NCBI GenBank assembly: GCA_963729215.1
Contig: CAVSND010000020.1
Coordinates: 96,050-160,049 of the forward strand
DNA: 64,000 nucleotides
Direction of reading: 5' to 3'
DNA from: CAVQJU01 sp963729215
GTDB lineage: Bacteria; Acidobacteriota; Vicinamibacteria; Vicinamibacterales; CAVVIG01
Shown here: positions 53,532 through 63,262 of the stretch, piece by piece
Numbering within the stretch: position 1 is the first letter of the stretch
How the letters are laid out: each line of letters opens with the position of its first letter
Position numbers and translations under genes: made by a program
The notes under the pieces: model-generated
The model's input: the letters and a program-made list of their open reading frames with translations, nothing else
Databases searched by the model: none
What the model was told of the DNA's origin: nothing

Positions 53532-54038
53532 ACATACCCCCATGAAGCACCGCACCACGGTGGAACGGAAGTCCGATCGTGAGCTGGTCGTGACGCGAAC
53601 CTTCAACGGCCCGGCGCGTCTCGTGTTCGAGGCGTGGACCCAGCCCGAGCTATTCAAGCGGTGGTGGGTACCGAAGTCGGCCGGCATGTCCCTGGTTTCC
53701 TGCGAGCTGGATGTTCGCGTCGGGGGCAAGTACCGGCTCGTGTTCAATCACCCTGCTGCCCCGGAGCCCATGGAGTTCTTCGGGAGGTACCTCGACGTGA
53801 CACCGCACTCGCGCCTCGTCTGGACCAATGAAGAAGGTGGAGAGAGCGGGCAGGTCACCACGGTCACGTTCGAGGAAAGAGGCGGCAAGACGCTGCTGGT
53901 CATGCACGACCTCTATCCCTCGAAGGAAGCCCTCGACGATGCATCGGCTCCGGGAGCAGCTGGATGGGACAGGTCGAGACGTTCGCGCAACTGGACGAGC
54001 TTCTCGCCACCCTGGGCGCAGGCGTGGGACGGTCGTGA
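53509..54038 (+). CDS. AHSA1/SRPBCC domain protein, one frameshift
   Basis: About 176 residues. The ATG at 53509 has GGAGAGG seven bases upstream; the ATG at 53542 is the alternative. The START-like helix-grip fold of the AHSA1 type shows in LVVTRTFNGPARLVFEAWTQ, PELFKRWWVPKSAGMSLVSC, GGKYRLVFNHPAAPEPMEFF and GKTLLVMHDLYPSKEALDDA. A frame change near 53950 leads to MGQVETFAQLDELLATLGAG, the usual C-terminal helix, and a stop at 54036. These proteins bind hydrophobic ligands; the role of the pair is unknown. It is regulated with the ArsR gene by the palindrome at 53153. Confidence 0.88.
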
Positions 54039-54070
54039 AGTCGTCCGGACCGGCCGATCCCTGGTGCGAA

Positions 54071-55000
54071 TCAGAAGCCGAAGGCTCCCGACACTTGAAA
54101 CGAATATCCCTGGTACGAGGCGCGATTGCCGAACTCCTCGAAGAATTTGATGCCGGCACTGAAGCGGTGATTCGGAAAGACCAGGTTCGTCACGAACCCG
54201 AGCGCATTGATGGCGTAGCGCTCGCGGGATTGTTCCTCGCTGACCGCCGGTCCCGTCTTTGCCGTGGTCTGGCGCTGCTCGTATCCGGCGAGGCCGACCT
54301 GCAAACGCGTCGGACCCTTTTCGAGCGCGAACGTCCTGAGCAGCGAGTAGTCGAGGTTAATCGTGTCGCCAGGCTTCGTGTCCGTGCCCTGCTGCGTGGT
54401 GTGCCACTCGTAGAGTTCGAACGCCGAGAAAGTCACTGTGTTGTCTCGGGTGAGCTGTACGGTCTGGCCTGACGACAGCGTCGGTGTCCAGTATCCCGAT
54501 CCGACGTTGTCGCTGGCGCCCTCGGTGAAGCGGCCGGTCGGAGCGAGGAAACCCGCGAGGGCGCGGATCGAGGCGCGTTCCTTGTTCCAGCCGAGGATGA
54601 GCGGGAGATAGTACGAATCCGCGAATCCACCGCCGCCACTCAGCTGCCCGTGGATATCGGAGACGAGCTGGTTCTTCGCGACCGGCAGCGTCGCGACGGC
54701 CGAGTAGTGCGCGCCGCCAAGGAACGTTCGCCGGCTCACCCAGACGAAGGAGTTCATGTCCATGATGACGGCGTTCTGGCCGCTCGCCGGCAGCGTCGAT
54801 CCGTCATCCGCTTTGGACTCGTCACGAGCGTAGAACAGCAGTTGATTCGCGTAGGTGAACCCCGAGTCTGGCGTGACGCCGGAGCCAACGGCCGTCATGC
54901 CGAGCGGATACACGCCGCGACTCTGCGCCTGCGCGCTGCCCGGCATCACGAGCATGCAGGCGGCCAGCACTACGGCCGCCGCACCCAGTTGGCGCTTCAC
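54071..55000 (-). CDS. Outer-membrane channel of the MetA-pathway phenol/SphA type
   Basis: 309 residues with a signal peptide (MKRQLGAAAVVLAACMLVMP, cut near SAQAQ). It resembles the Phenol_MetA_deg family of outer-membrane proteins (QSRGVYPLGMTAVGSGVTPD; GFTYANQLLFYARDES; SGYWTPTLSSGQTVQLTRDN; FSAFELYEWHT), ending in an antiparallel-strand pattern with a terminal phenylalanine (GYSFQVSGAFGF). Such channels are found with degradation pathways for aromatic or hydrophobic compounds. It is the last gene of the DyP operon: its start overlaps the stop of the upstream gene by four bases. The frame is intact. Confidence 0.88.
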   Translation of the reverse strand: MKRQLGAAAVVLAACMLVMPGSAQAQSRGVYPLGMTAVGSGVTPDSGFTYANQLLFYARDESKADDGSTLPASGQNAVIMDMNSFVWVSRRTFLGGAHYSAVATLPVAKNQLVSDIHGQLSGGGGFADSYYLPLILGWNKERASIRALAGFLAPTGRFTEGASDNVGSGYWTPTLSSGQTVQLTRDNTVTFSAFELYEWHTTQQGTDTKPGDTINLDYSLLRTFALEKGPTRLQVGLAGYEQRQTTAKTGPAVSEEQSRERYAINALGFVTNLVFPNHRFSAGIKFFEEFGNRASYQGYSFQVSGAFGF

Positions 55001-56010
55001 TTCGTCGCGATGTTCTTCCAGAACCGCTCGAGGCTGTCGTCGCCGCCGAACAACGTCGTGAAGATCGTCGAATCGGCGAACAGGATGTCTCCGGCCCGAT
55101 CGCCTTTCGGCGGCATCCAGAGGAACATGTTGAACTCACGGTGACCGGCTTCCGTGAAGGGATGCGGTCGCGACGTATCGATCGGCTGCTTCGCGAGCAG
55201 GTGAATGGCCGACGCATCGTCGGTGGTGATGGCGTAGTGCGGCAGATGCGGATGAAAGTTGAAGGTCTGCACGCCTTCGAGCCAGCCGCGAGTATCGAGG
55301 CCGTCTTGCTTGACCAGGGGCTGAAGCTGTCTGGTTCCCTCGACGGTGGCAGGACGCAATCCGTACTGATTGTGAACCGGCACGCCCAGCCCCTTCATCA
55401 ACGACCGGGTGTACTGGCCGAACCGCTGCTGACGGGGAACCAGCGGGTCGCGATGGTGCGCGTATTCCATGGCGCGCTCTTTGAGATCGGCCGACACGCC
55501 GACATCGTGGTGCGGGCCGAGAATCAGGCACGTGCCCTCGCGCTTGAGCCACTCGCGCAGCGCTTCGATCTCCGCCGGGGCCGCCTCCTGCTCGGTGACC
55601 AGATGATCGAGGCCGAACACCATCAACGTGTCGGTGTCGTCGAGAATGCCCGCGTCGATCGGCAGCTTCTGCCCCGCCTGGTCGACGCGCTGGTAGACGG
55701 CGACGGGATGTCCGGTCTGCTCTCCGACCAGCTGCTGGAAACGAAGCAGCGACAAATGGAACAGTTCGAGCGTGCCGGAGATGCCCTGCAGGAACATCTT
55801 CGCGGAGTACTCAGGGGTTTCATACGCGGGCCAGGCCACCCGACGCACTTCGGTGATGGTGGAGAAGCGATTGTCCATCTCGGTGACGTCGCGATTCGCT
55901 TCCCACGGGTAACTCCACGTCCAGTAGATGCTGAAACGGCGTCGTCCCGGCGTGTATGGACGCGGGACTTCGACCTGGTTGTAGGTGCGGGGACTGGTTT
56001 TCGATCTCAT
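54997..56010 (-). CDS. Uncharacterised 337-residue protein in the DyP operon
   Basis: 337 residues, no signal peptide or membrane helix. The first 30 residues are basic and aromatic (VPRPYTPGRRRFSIYWTWSY). Residues about 124-180 contain DDTDTLMVFGLDHLVTEQEA and IEALREWLKREGTCLILGPH followed by HDVG, which resembles the Rossmann-like core of glutamine-amidotransferase-like proteins, where a strand, a helix with LREWLKRGG and a G-P-H motif occur; no catalytic triad is evident. I do not recognise the family. It overlaps the upstream DyP gene and the downstream channel gene by four bases each, so it is made together with them and is probably a working partner of the peroxidase. Confidence 0.85.
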   Translation of the reverse strand: MRSKTSPRTYNQVEVPRPYTPGRRRFSIYWTWSYPWEANRDVTEMDNRFSTITEVRRVAWPAYETPEYSAKMFLQGISGTLELFHLSLLRFQQLVGEQTGHPVAVYQRVDQAGQKLPIDAGILDDTDTLMVFGLDHLVTEQEAAPAEIEALREWLKREGTCLILGPHHDVGVSADLKERAMEYAHHRDPLVPRQQRFGQYTRSLMKGLGVPVHNQYGLRPATVEGTRQLQPLVKQDGLDTRGWLEGVQTFNFHPHLPHYAITTDDASAIHLLAKQPIDTSRPHPFTEAGHREFNMFLWMPPKGDRAGDILFADSTIFTTLFGGDDSLERFWKNIATK

Positions 56011-57351
56011 GACAGGTGCTCCGCTTGGCCGCTCGCGAGAAACCGCAGCGCCCTGATGCCGGGCAGGAAGAAGTACGCCCCGCCGCGAATCGTCGTAAAC
56101 GCGGGAAGCCCGCGAAGCCGTTTGCGAATCGGGCGCTTGGGAATCGTCATGTCGAACGTGCCGTCCTGATTGCCGACGATCGGGTCTCGCTCGTTGTCCA
56201 GATCCTTGAACTTCGGATCGTTGACCCAGACATTCATGGCGAATTCGAACTGACGAATCAGGCTCGAACAGCCGATGAACGCCGCGATGCCCCGTTCCAC
56301 GCCGTCGTCCGGCGCGCCCGCCGGCAACGGCGGTCCGTACGTGCCGCCGCGGCGGATCATCTTCCGGCGCTGCATGTTCTCCGCGGTGTCGCGCGGGTTC
56401 ATGCGGCGGATGTGGGCGCCGATCGGACAGCGATAACCGTGCGGGTCGGCTTCCTTATACAGAAAGTCGTTTGTCCGCTGCAGATCGCCGCCGAGCGCCG
56501 GGTCGTCTTTGTCCGGGGAGAGCACCAGCGGCGCGCCGCTGCGCCACCGTCCCATCAGCTTCGCCGCCAGCAGTTCCTGCTGGTCCGGCGTCTCCGATTG
56601 CTGCCGCAGGAATTCCCGGAACGCGCCGACGTGCTCTTCCATGCGCAGGTAGGCGAGATAGCTGCCATTGCGTGAGAGCAACTCGGGCTGGGGCAGCGGC
56701 GGCGGGGCTCCGCTCTCGTCTTCGTAACCCAGGAAGAACTCGCCGGCCTTCACGGGCGGTCCTGAACCAGGGGTCGGCTCCTCGCCCGTTCCGGCGATGA
56801 CGGGCTGAGACAGGCGGTCGCGGTAGCCAAAATGCTCGCGCGCGACGCCGTCGAACGGCGGGAGGGCTTCCAGGTTCAACGCCGAGAGGACCTTGACGCC
56901 GGTGAGCGTCTGACAGGTACTCGCGATGTTGTCGTTCGCAGCGATCGCGCTCCGCCGCGTCACGTGCGAACAGAATCACAATCGCATGAAGGGCCGGGCT
57001 CGCGAGATCGCCGACCCAGCGATCCGGACCGCTGTCGCCCGTCGATGCCGAGAATCTCCGCCCGAGCGGCCATCCCGTGGCGGAATTCCTCCGGGAACGT
57101 CGCGAGCGCCTGTGTCGTCGACGCCGAGCGCGCGCAGCCCGTTGCACGTGAACGCAATCGTGACCCAGCGTGCGTCGGGTGATGCGGTCCCGACGGATTG
57201 TCCCGTTCCGACTTTGTCCACCAGGCCGGCGAGCCACGCTCGACCCGCCGGGACGCTCTCGAAGCTGAGAAACTCGTACCTCGCCGCGAGCGCGGGCGTC
57301 CGCGTCAGCAGGAAGTGCTGAATGTCCTCCGGATCCAGTTGGGCGGCTCAT
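56007..57351 (-). CDS. DyP-type heme peroxidase, several frameshifts
   Basis: About 447 residues. Dye-decolorizing peroxidases oxidise phenolic and dye-like substrates with hydrogen peroxide. N-terminal part, other frames: LDPEDIQHFLLTRTPALAAR, FEEFRHGMAARAEIL-type FPEEFRHGMAARAEILG, DRWVGDLASPALHAIVI. C-terminal part: the catalytic Asp in FGYRDRLSQPVI (the family has G-x-x-D-G; here the second G is R), the proximal heme histidine and neighbours in CPIGAHIRRMNPRD, and NERDPIVGNQDGTFDMTIPK with FTTIRGGAYFFLPG. At least three frame changes occur between about 56940 and 57350. The lack of a signal peptide suggests a cytosolic or encapsulated enzyme; no encapsulin gene is seen. It overlaps the 337-residue protein gene by four bases. 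Confidence 0.9.
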
Positions 57352-57358
57352 CGATCGC

Positions 57359-57917
57359 TTACTGCATCTGGTCGAGCATCGACGAGAACGCCTGCTTCAG
57401 CGTGAGCGCCTTCTTGATTTCGTCCGCACGTGACGTAGGGATATTCCCCGTATTCGAGGAAGCTCGGGCACTGATGTTCGCGAACGAACTTGATGAAGGC
57501 CGGCGCGTTCGTCTTCCAATCCGCCGGGAATCCTTCGAGCTTCTCGAAGATGGTGTCGACGCCCGTTGCCTTGAACAGATCGATCGCGTCCTCCGTGTAC
57601 TTGTCGAAATCCGTATCGAAAATGCCTTGATACATGAAGTACGTGTCGGATCCGATATCGAACAGCACCCACCGGAGGTAATGCAGCTGGAGTGGGGCGA
57701 GCGCATGCGGATTCGCGTCGATGGTCTTCTCGATCCGTGCCCCGTACGCACGGATGTCAGCTTCGGTGCCCGGCTTGATCTTTGCGATGATCGTGAAGCC
57801 ATGACACGCGGGCGTTCGCGGATAGGTCGGGCCGTATCGTCCCTGTTGAGGGGTAAAGTAGCCCTCCTTCGGAATCGCCACGGCCTTAGGCGTGCTCCAG
57901 TCGTTGTCGGCTGCCAT
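57359..57917 (-). CDS. Uncharacterised protein leading the DyP operon, frameshift near the end
   Basis: About 186 residues from the ATG at 57917 (MAADNDWSTPKAVAIPKEGY). The middle includes CHGFTIIAKIKPGTEADIRA, LQLHYLRWVLFDIGSDTYFM with YQGIFDTDFDKYTEDAIDLF, and FPADWKTNAPAFIKFVREHQ. The strand-helix arrangement resembles a dimeric alpha-beta barrel (ferredoxin-like) protein, as in the DyP fold itself, but I cannot name the family. Near 57430 one base change of frame gives a natural end DEIKKALTLKQAFSSMLDQM and a stop at 57359, eight bases before the DyP start. It therefore heads the four-gene operon. Function unknown. Confidence 0.8.
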
Positions 57918-58196
57918 CGTCTCTCCTGGACAGGGGTGCACAAGTACTTGATGCAGACAGGTTTCAGCAGGCTCTATGCAAGTGACCGACCGTCTGTGGC
58001 TGAAGCTTGAGTCTTGATTTCCACAGGCTTTCTTGCCGTCTGGATGTCTCGGTTGGAAGTTGGATGGGCCTGCAGTCCGAAATGCCGGAGGTGACTCCAT
58101 CACTTTACGCGGATCGTATCTGACACAGTTCTGACACAACGCCGATGATTGTTTTTTTCGGCGTGACCTGGCGGCAGGTCTAGACGCGGGGAGCCG

Positions 58197-58436
58197 TTGG
58201 ACGAGGAAACACTGAAGGCGTTGGTGGATCCGACTGGCGGGTTTGTGACAACCGTTCACGAGAACGCCGACATCACCAGTGCGGTCGAGCGGGTTCTCAA
58301 CGATTTGCGCGATCAATATCTCATCGGCTTCGTGCCAACAGATCCGGCGGACGGCAAATTCCACAAGTTGCAAGTGACCGTGCGTGGCTGTGATTGTCAC
58401 GCCCGCGCGCGTGCGGGATTCGTTCATTCACGATGA
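58197..58436 (+). pseudogene. Remnant of a VWFA-related Acidobacterial protein
   Basis: 79 residues that match only the C-terminal end of VWFA-related proteins common in Acidobacteriota: LKALVDPTGGFVTTVHENAD, then VERVLNDLRDQYLIGFVPTD, PADGKFHKLQVTVRGCDCHA and RARAGFV. The von Willebrand A domain with its metal site that should precede it (about 200-250 residues) is absent; the preceding 279 bases hold no gene, only a direct repeat TCTGACACA near 58122-58137 and a run of seven T. A TTG start at 58197 is possible, but this is best seen as a truncated gene. Confidence 0.75.
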
Positions 58437-58460
58437 GACAGACCACTTTCACCGGCCCGG

Positions 58461-60667
58461 TCACTTTGCCGGCCGCAATTTCATCCTGACGAGGCACTCG
58501 TTGAACCGCGGATCCGGGCGCAGGCTGTCCCACTGAGGCGCCACGGCGAGATGAACCAACGCAGGATCGCGCGCGTCGATGGCACGTTGAAGATGCTCGA
58601 AAGCTGCGTCGAGGTCTCCAACCTCCGCGTAGTGCACCGCGAGCCCTAATCCGGCATTGCCACGTTCGCGTTGTGCGCCGCCATCCGACAGCAGTTCGCC
58701 CGCGCGCTGCCGATGCTCGAGGATGCAGCGATGGGCCCCGGCGTCGCCGTCGAGACGGTAGGCGTGCAGCATTTCGGCGTGCATTCCCTTGAGGGCAGCC
58801 AGCGTTTCCTCGTTTGGAGAGCGCGCTTCGGCACGCTTCAGGTCTTCTGAGAGCGCGCGCTCGAGATCGCCCATCTTCCAGTACGCGCCTCCCCGCAATT
58901 CACGAGCGAACAGATGTCGTGGATCGCGATCGAGCGCCTTGTTGACCCAGACGATCACGTCATCGTACCGACGCTGATTCCAGAACGAGACGGCGATCAG
59001 CACGTGGGCGAGCGCCGACGTCGAGTCGCAGTCGAGTCCCTGCCGTTTCAGCTGAAATCCACGATCCAACTCGCCGAGCGCTTCCACCAAGCCACCATAG
59101 TGGAGGTACGCTTCAGCGTGATTCGGGTTGATGGCCAGGGCACGCTGGAAACTTCGCTCGGCGGCGATCCAGTCCCAGTCGCCGAGAAACATCACCTGTC
59201 CCAGTGCAACCTGTGCGTCGGCGCTTTCATGATCCAGGGCAAGTGCGCGAAGCGCGGCGGCTTTGGCCTCGCCGAACGCCTCGACGAGCGGCATGTCGTG
59301 AACGGTCGCCTGCGCCACCCGCACCAGCGCCATGCCGGCGTGGGCGGCGGCGTCAGTTGGATCGATCACCGTCGCGGCCTGAAACGCCGACGCCGCGTCG
59401 GATAGTTCGAAGAAGGACCCCGAGCGCAGATGCGCCCAACCGCGGGCCACGAGCGCCGACGCTTCCGGCGCACAGGACGCATCGGTGATCGAGGCGTCGT
59501 CGGTGACTGGATGGGGGCGTGGATGGAGCCAGACCTCCTCACGCGATCGAGCCGCACCGCATCTGGCATCGCTCGCGCCGCGTTCGCGTCGAGCTGACGC
59601 TTCAACGGCCACAAGTCGGTCAAGAGCTCGCGCGCCGACTGATAGCGGCCGTCGGTCCGCTTGTCGAGACATTTGAGCGTGATCCGTTCCAGCTCCGACG
59701 GGATATCCGGGTTGAGCCGCATCATCGGCTCGAGAGCCGTATGAAGGATGCGGTCCATCATCTCCGCCCGCGTCGTTCCCGAGAAGGGAAGGTGCCCGGT
59801 TGCCATCTGGTAGATGACGACTCCCAGGCTGAACACGTCACTGCGCGGGTCGACATCGCCGCCCACGATCTGTTCGGGGCTCATGTACGGCCCCGACCCG
59901 ACGACGCCGCCGACGGCAGTCACGGGTTCAACGGTCCAATCGCCATTGGGACTGCCCTCGTCGCCGCGGGTTACCTTCGCCACGCCGAAATCGAGCACCT
60001 TCAGGTCACCGCGGTGCGTCAGCATCAGGTTGGCCGGCTTGATGTCACGGTGCGTGATGCCCTTGGCGTGGGCGAGATCCAATGCGTCCGCAGCCTGCAC
60101 GGCGATATCGACAACCTCCGACGGTGTCAACCGTCGACCCATCCTCGCCATGATGGTCTCTCCTTCGACGTGCTCCATGACGATGAAGTAGATGCCATCG
60201 CTCTCGCCGACGTCGTAGATGGTGGCCACATTCGGATGGTTCAGCGCCGATGCGGCCTTCGCCTCGCGAGTGAAGCGTTGCATGCGGTCCGGGTCCGCCG
60301 CGAACTCGCCAGGCAGGATTTTCAGTGCGACGGTCCGGTCCAATCGCGGATCGCGCGCGAGGTAGACCTCTCCCATTCCGCCGGCACCGAGCAGCGACAG
60401 AACCTCGTAGTGACTGACGGTTCTGCCGACGAGCGTCGCCTGATGCAACTCAGCCGGCGGGTTGGGCACGATGTCCACTGCCGGTCGCTCCAGGAACGAC
60501 TCGGCCTCGGTCGCGTACGCGAGAAGCGACTGGACCTCGCGGCGCATCGTTTCGTCACCGCCGCACGATTCGTCGACGAACGCGGCACGTTCCGACGGGT
60601 CTATATCGAGCGCAGACTGATGGATGCGTTTGACCGTCGTCCAATGGTCCATCGCAGGCTGGTCCAT
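58461..60667 (-). CDS. Ser/Thr protein kinase with C-terminal TPR repeats, one frameshift
   Basis: About 735 residues from the ATG at 60667 (AGGAG six bases upstream). Residues about 1-75 are an all-helical leader with DHWTTVKRIHQSALDIDPSE and ESCGGDETMRREVQSLLAYA, typical of Acidobacterial kinases. The kinase domain shows the P-loop LGAGGMGEVYLARD, lysine in VALKIL, HRDIKPANLML (catalytic loop), VLDFGVAK and GPYMSPEQ. After a frame change near 59545 the C-terminal half is TPR-like (FEAKAAALRALALDHESADA, RSFQRALAINPNHAEAYLHY, FEHLQRAIDARDPALVHLAV). No membrane helix is visible at the junction. It is divergent from the ECF sigma gene, 94 bases away, as in many kinase/sigma pairs of this phylum. 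Confidence 0.92.
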
Positions 60668-60761
60668 GTCGGACTCCTGGATGCGCGGGTCTGGAACCGC
60701 GTCGCGGTGTACCATACCGTCCTCTGTTCATAGAAGGCGCCATCCGACCGGAAAAACTGTC

Positions 60762-61349
60762 ATGTCGCCGAATTCCGACAGCGGACCCACCGAGCTCCTC
60801 CGAGCGTGGAGCCAGGGCGACGAATCCGCCCTCGACCGACTGGTCCCGCTGGTCTATGAAGAGCTCCACCGTCTCGCATCGCGCTATATGCGCCAGGAGC
60901 GGCCCGATCATACGCTGCAGGCGACGTCACTGGTGAATGAGGCGTACCTTCGGCTGATCGAGGTCAATCGAGTCGAATGGAAGGATCGCGCGCACTTCCT
61001 CGCTGTCGCGGCGCAGATGATGCGACGGATTCTGGTGGAGTTCGCCCGCAGCCGGCAGCGCCAGAAACGCGGTGGCGGTGCGGTTCACGTGAGTCTCGAT
61101 GACGTGCAAGAGCTGCCGGACTCGAAGGGGCCCGACTTTGTCGCCCTCAGTGCTGCGCTCAGCGGCCTTGCGACGTTCGACGCGCGCATGAGCCAGGTTG
61201 TCGAGTTGAGATTCTTTGGCGGCCTGACCGTCGCGGAAACAGCCGGCGTCTTGAACGTCTCGCCCGAGACGGTCATGCGCGACTGGAAGACTGCGAAGGC
61301 CTGGCTCCTCCGTGAGCTCAGGCGCGGAGCGCTTTCCGAATCTGTGTAG
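60762..61349 (+). CDS. ECF-type RNA polymerase sigma factor
   Basis: 195 residues. It directs RNA polymerase to a special set of promoters. Region 2: ALDRLVPLVYEELHRLASRY, then LQATSLVNEAYLRLIE and DRAHFLAVAAQMMRRILVEF. Region 4: MSQVVELRFFGGLTVAETAG, VLNVSPETVMRDWKTAKAWL. This is the Sig70-ECF-like group (TIGR02999 type) common in Acidobacteriota and Planctomycetota, usually encoded next to a Ser/Thr kinase and without a classical anti-sigma factor, as here. Control by phosphorylation from the divergent kinase is plausible (inference). Confidence 0.95.
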   Translation: MSPNSDSGPTELLRAWSQGDESALDRLVPLVYEELHRLASRYMRQERPDHTLQATSLVNEAYLRLIEVNRVEWKDRAHFLAVAAQMMRRILVEFARSRQRQKRGGGAVHVSLDDVQELPDSKGPDFVALSAALSGLATFDARMSQVVELRFFGGLTVAETAGVLNVSPETVMRDWKTAKAWLLRELRRGALSESV

Positions 61350-61358
61350 CGCTGTCCT

Positions 61359-61763
61359 CTAGTGGCCGCCGGTCTCTTTCCGTTCGCGGCGCGCAAAGCT
61401 CCTGTAGGCCCAGACGGTCAGCGAATTGGTCGCCACGCCGACGACGTTCCAGACGATCACGGGACGCGACACGATCAGCAGGCCGTAGTAGATCCAGGCA
61501 ATCTGAAACACCGCCATGATGCTCGCCATCGTCGGGTTGATGCCCTGGCTCGACCGCCGCCTGATCATCGTGACCAGGTCGGGGATCGCCGCGAACGTGG
61601 TGCCGAACCCGGCGATGAAGCCCACGATCTCGGAGCGGTGGAACGAGGGAGCCAGCAGGCTTTGCGTGTCGTGAATGCCGAGGCTCGCGCAGCCGCCGAG
61701 GACGAGCGCGCCCGGCACGAGCACCGCGAACGTCATCATCCGGTTCAGGGAAGTCATGTTCAT
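61359..61763 (-). CDS. SemiSWEET-type (MtN3/PQ-loop) sugar transporter with lipobox-like N-terminus
   Basis: 134 residues from the ATG at 61763; a GTG lies directly before it. The SemiSWEET triple-helix unit spans about residues 43-125: EIVGFIAGFGTTFAAIPDLV, RRRSSQGINPTMASIMAVFQ, IAWIYYGLLIVSRPVIVWNV, with P-D in the PQ-loop position, W-x-x-YG and a late N-V. SemiSWEETs dimerise to move sugars through the membrane. The N-terminal 35 residues are unusual, with VLVPGALVLGGCAS like a lipoprotein signal with lipobox cysteine. It is six bases after the amylase gene, so the operon would make, split and move sugars. Confidence 0.82.
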   Translation of the reverse strand: MNMTSLNRMMTFAVLVPGALVLGGCASLGIHDTQSLLAPSFHRSEIVGFIAGFGTTFAAIPDLVTMIRRRSSQGINPTMASIMAVFQIAWIYYGLLIVSRPVIVWNVVGVATNSLTVWAYRSFARRERKETGGH

Positions 61764-61769
61764 CACGCC

Positions 61770-63261
61770 TCAGGCTCCTGAAGACCTCCTGGTGAGGGTG
61801 AACACGGACGCCTGCCACGGCGTCGCGTCCACGTACAACCCGCGATTCTGAAGGTCGCCGCCGTCGCGGTCGTAGACGGCCCCCTCAATCTGATCCGCGA
61901 GCCGCCACTCGGCGCCGGCGAGATCGCCGAAAGGAAGGGCGACGTAGCACTGGGCTCTGATTGGGCGCGTAGTTCACCGTCACCACGACTCGCGTGCCGT
62001 CGGGGCCTTGCCACGCGTACGCGACGAAGCAGTCCGAGGTCCAGTTGCCCTCCCAGGCCGGCCTGCACTCGAGCAGTTGCCACCCGCCGTCGCGCACGGC
62101 CGGTAGCTTCAGCGCTGTGAGGAGCCGGTCGTAGAACTGCTGCAGGCGCTGATCCACAGGCTCGACCGGACCGCGAACCAGGTGCGGAGAGATCCGCTTC
62201 CTGCGTCCTTCGAATTGCCCCTGATGAAAGAAGCGCAGCCCAGGCGACAGGAACGTGATGACAGCCGCCGCCTCGTGGGCGCCGGGGGGGAACGTCGCGG
62301 CCGCGCGCGGCTCGTCGTGGTTTTCCAGGAAGCGGGCCATCTTGTTCTGGTAATCGTGATCTGCGTGGAAGTGCTCGCGGATCGGCCGGACGTGCCCGTC
62401 GCGGAGCCGGTCGTACAGCCGCTTGTCGTACGTGTAGTCGAATCCCTGCTGCTGCAGCGTCCATTCGAGATCCCAGTAGACCTCGGCCATGAAGCAGAAG
62501 CCGGGCGCCTGCTCGCGCACGCGCGCGGTGGCTCGCGGCCAGAAGGGCTCCGCGCGGAGGCCCCACGTCCGCTCGAACACGTCGGGGAGCACCAGCATCG
62601 CCATGTCGCAGCGCACGCCATCGCACTGTCCGGCGATCTTCACGAGCGTCGCGATCATCGCCTCCTGTGTGGCGGGATTCGCGTAGTTCAACTGCAGCGT
62701 GTCGGGCCACCCGGCGAAGTACGGATCGCGTCCGTAGGCGAACACGCGACCGCCGTGCGCGCCCTGGAGCCGCGTGTAGTTCTGCGGCGCGCGCGCGAGG
62801 TCGTCGTCGGTGCCCTGGACGTAGTACTCGGGGTGCGCCTGCACCCACGGGTGATCCAGGCCCGTGTGATTCGGGACGAAATCGAGCAGCAGCCGGAGGC
62901 CGCGCGCGCGGAGCCGCTCGCGCAGGCGCGCAAGCGCCGCGTCTCCTCCCAGCTGATCGTGGACGTCGTATCCGGTGATGGCGAAGCCAGACCCCGCGAT
63001 GTCGTCCTCGCGGAGGTCCGGCAGCGTGTCCTGGAATTCGTGCCGCCACTCCGGGTTGGCGCGCGAGACGCGCTGTCCCGCCGGGCCCGTCTGCCAGACG
63101 CTCAGGAACCAGATCCAGTCGAAGCCCATACCGGCCAGGCCGTCGAGCTCGGCGTCCGGGATGTCGTCCAGCGTGGCGGGCCGGCCCAGCGACTGGGCCA
63201 GCGCCGTCAGCCAGACGCGCGTGTTGATCTGGTAGAGCGAGGGATGGCGCGGCGTGCCCAT
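61770..63261 (-). CDS. Alpha-amylase family glycoside hydrolase (GH13), frameshift near the end
   Basis: About 497 residues. The barrel begins SLYQINTRVWLTALAQSLGR. The GH13 conserved regions are present: LLLDFVPNHTGLDHPWV (region I), CDGVRCDMAMLVLPDVF (nucleophile Asp), FCFMAEVYWDLEWTL (acid/base Glu) and MARFLENHDEPRAAATF (third Asp). The insertion YVQGTDDDLARAPQNYTRLQ and the GFDYTYDKRLYDRL segment match amylase-like proteins next to glucosidases in Acidobacteriota. Near 61955 the frame changes; the true end is a beta domain with YVALPFGDLAGAEWRLADQI and a stop at 61770. It starts one base after the glucosidase stop. Exact bond specificity is open. Confidence 0.9.
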
Positions 63262-63262
63262 G

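Noticed and set aside
56007..57351. Encapsulin cargo system, suggested by the DyP peroxidase
   Set aside because: No encapsulin shell gene in the window and no recognisable cargo-loading peptide at the peroxidase C-terminus.
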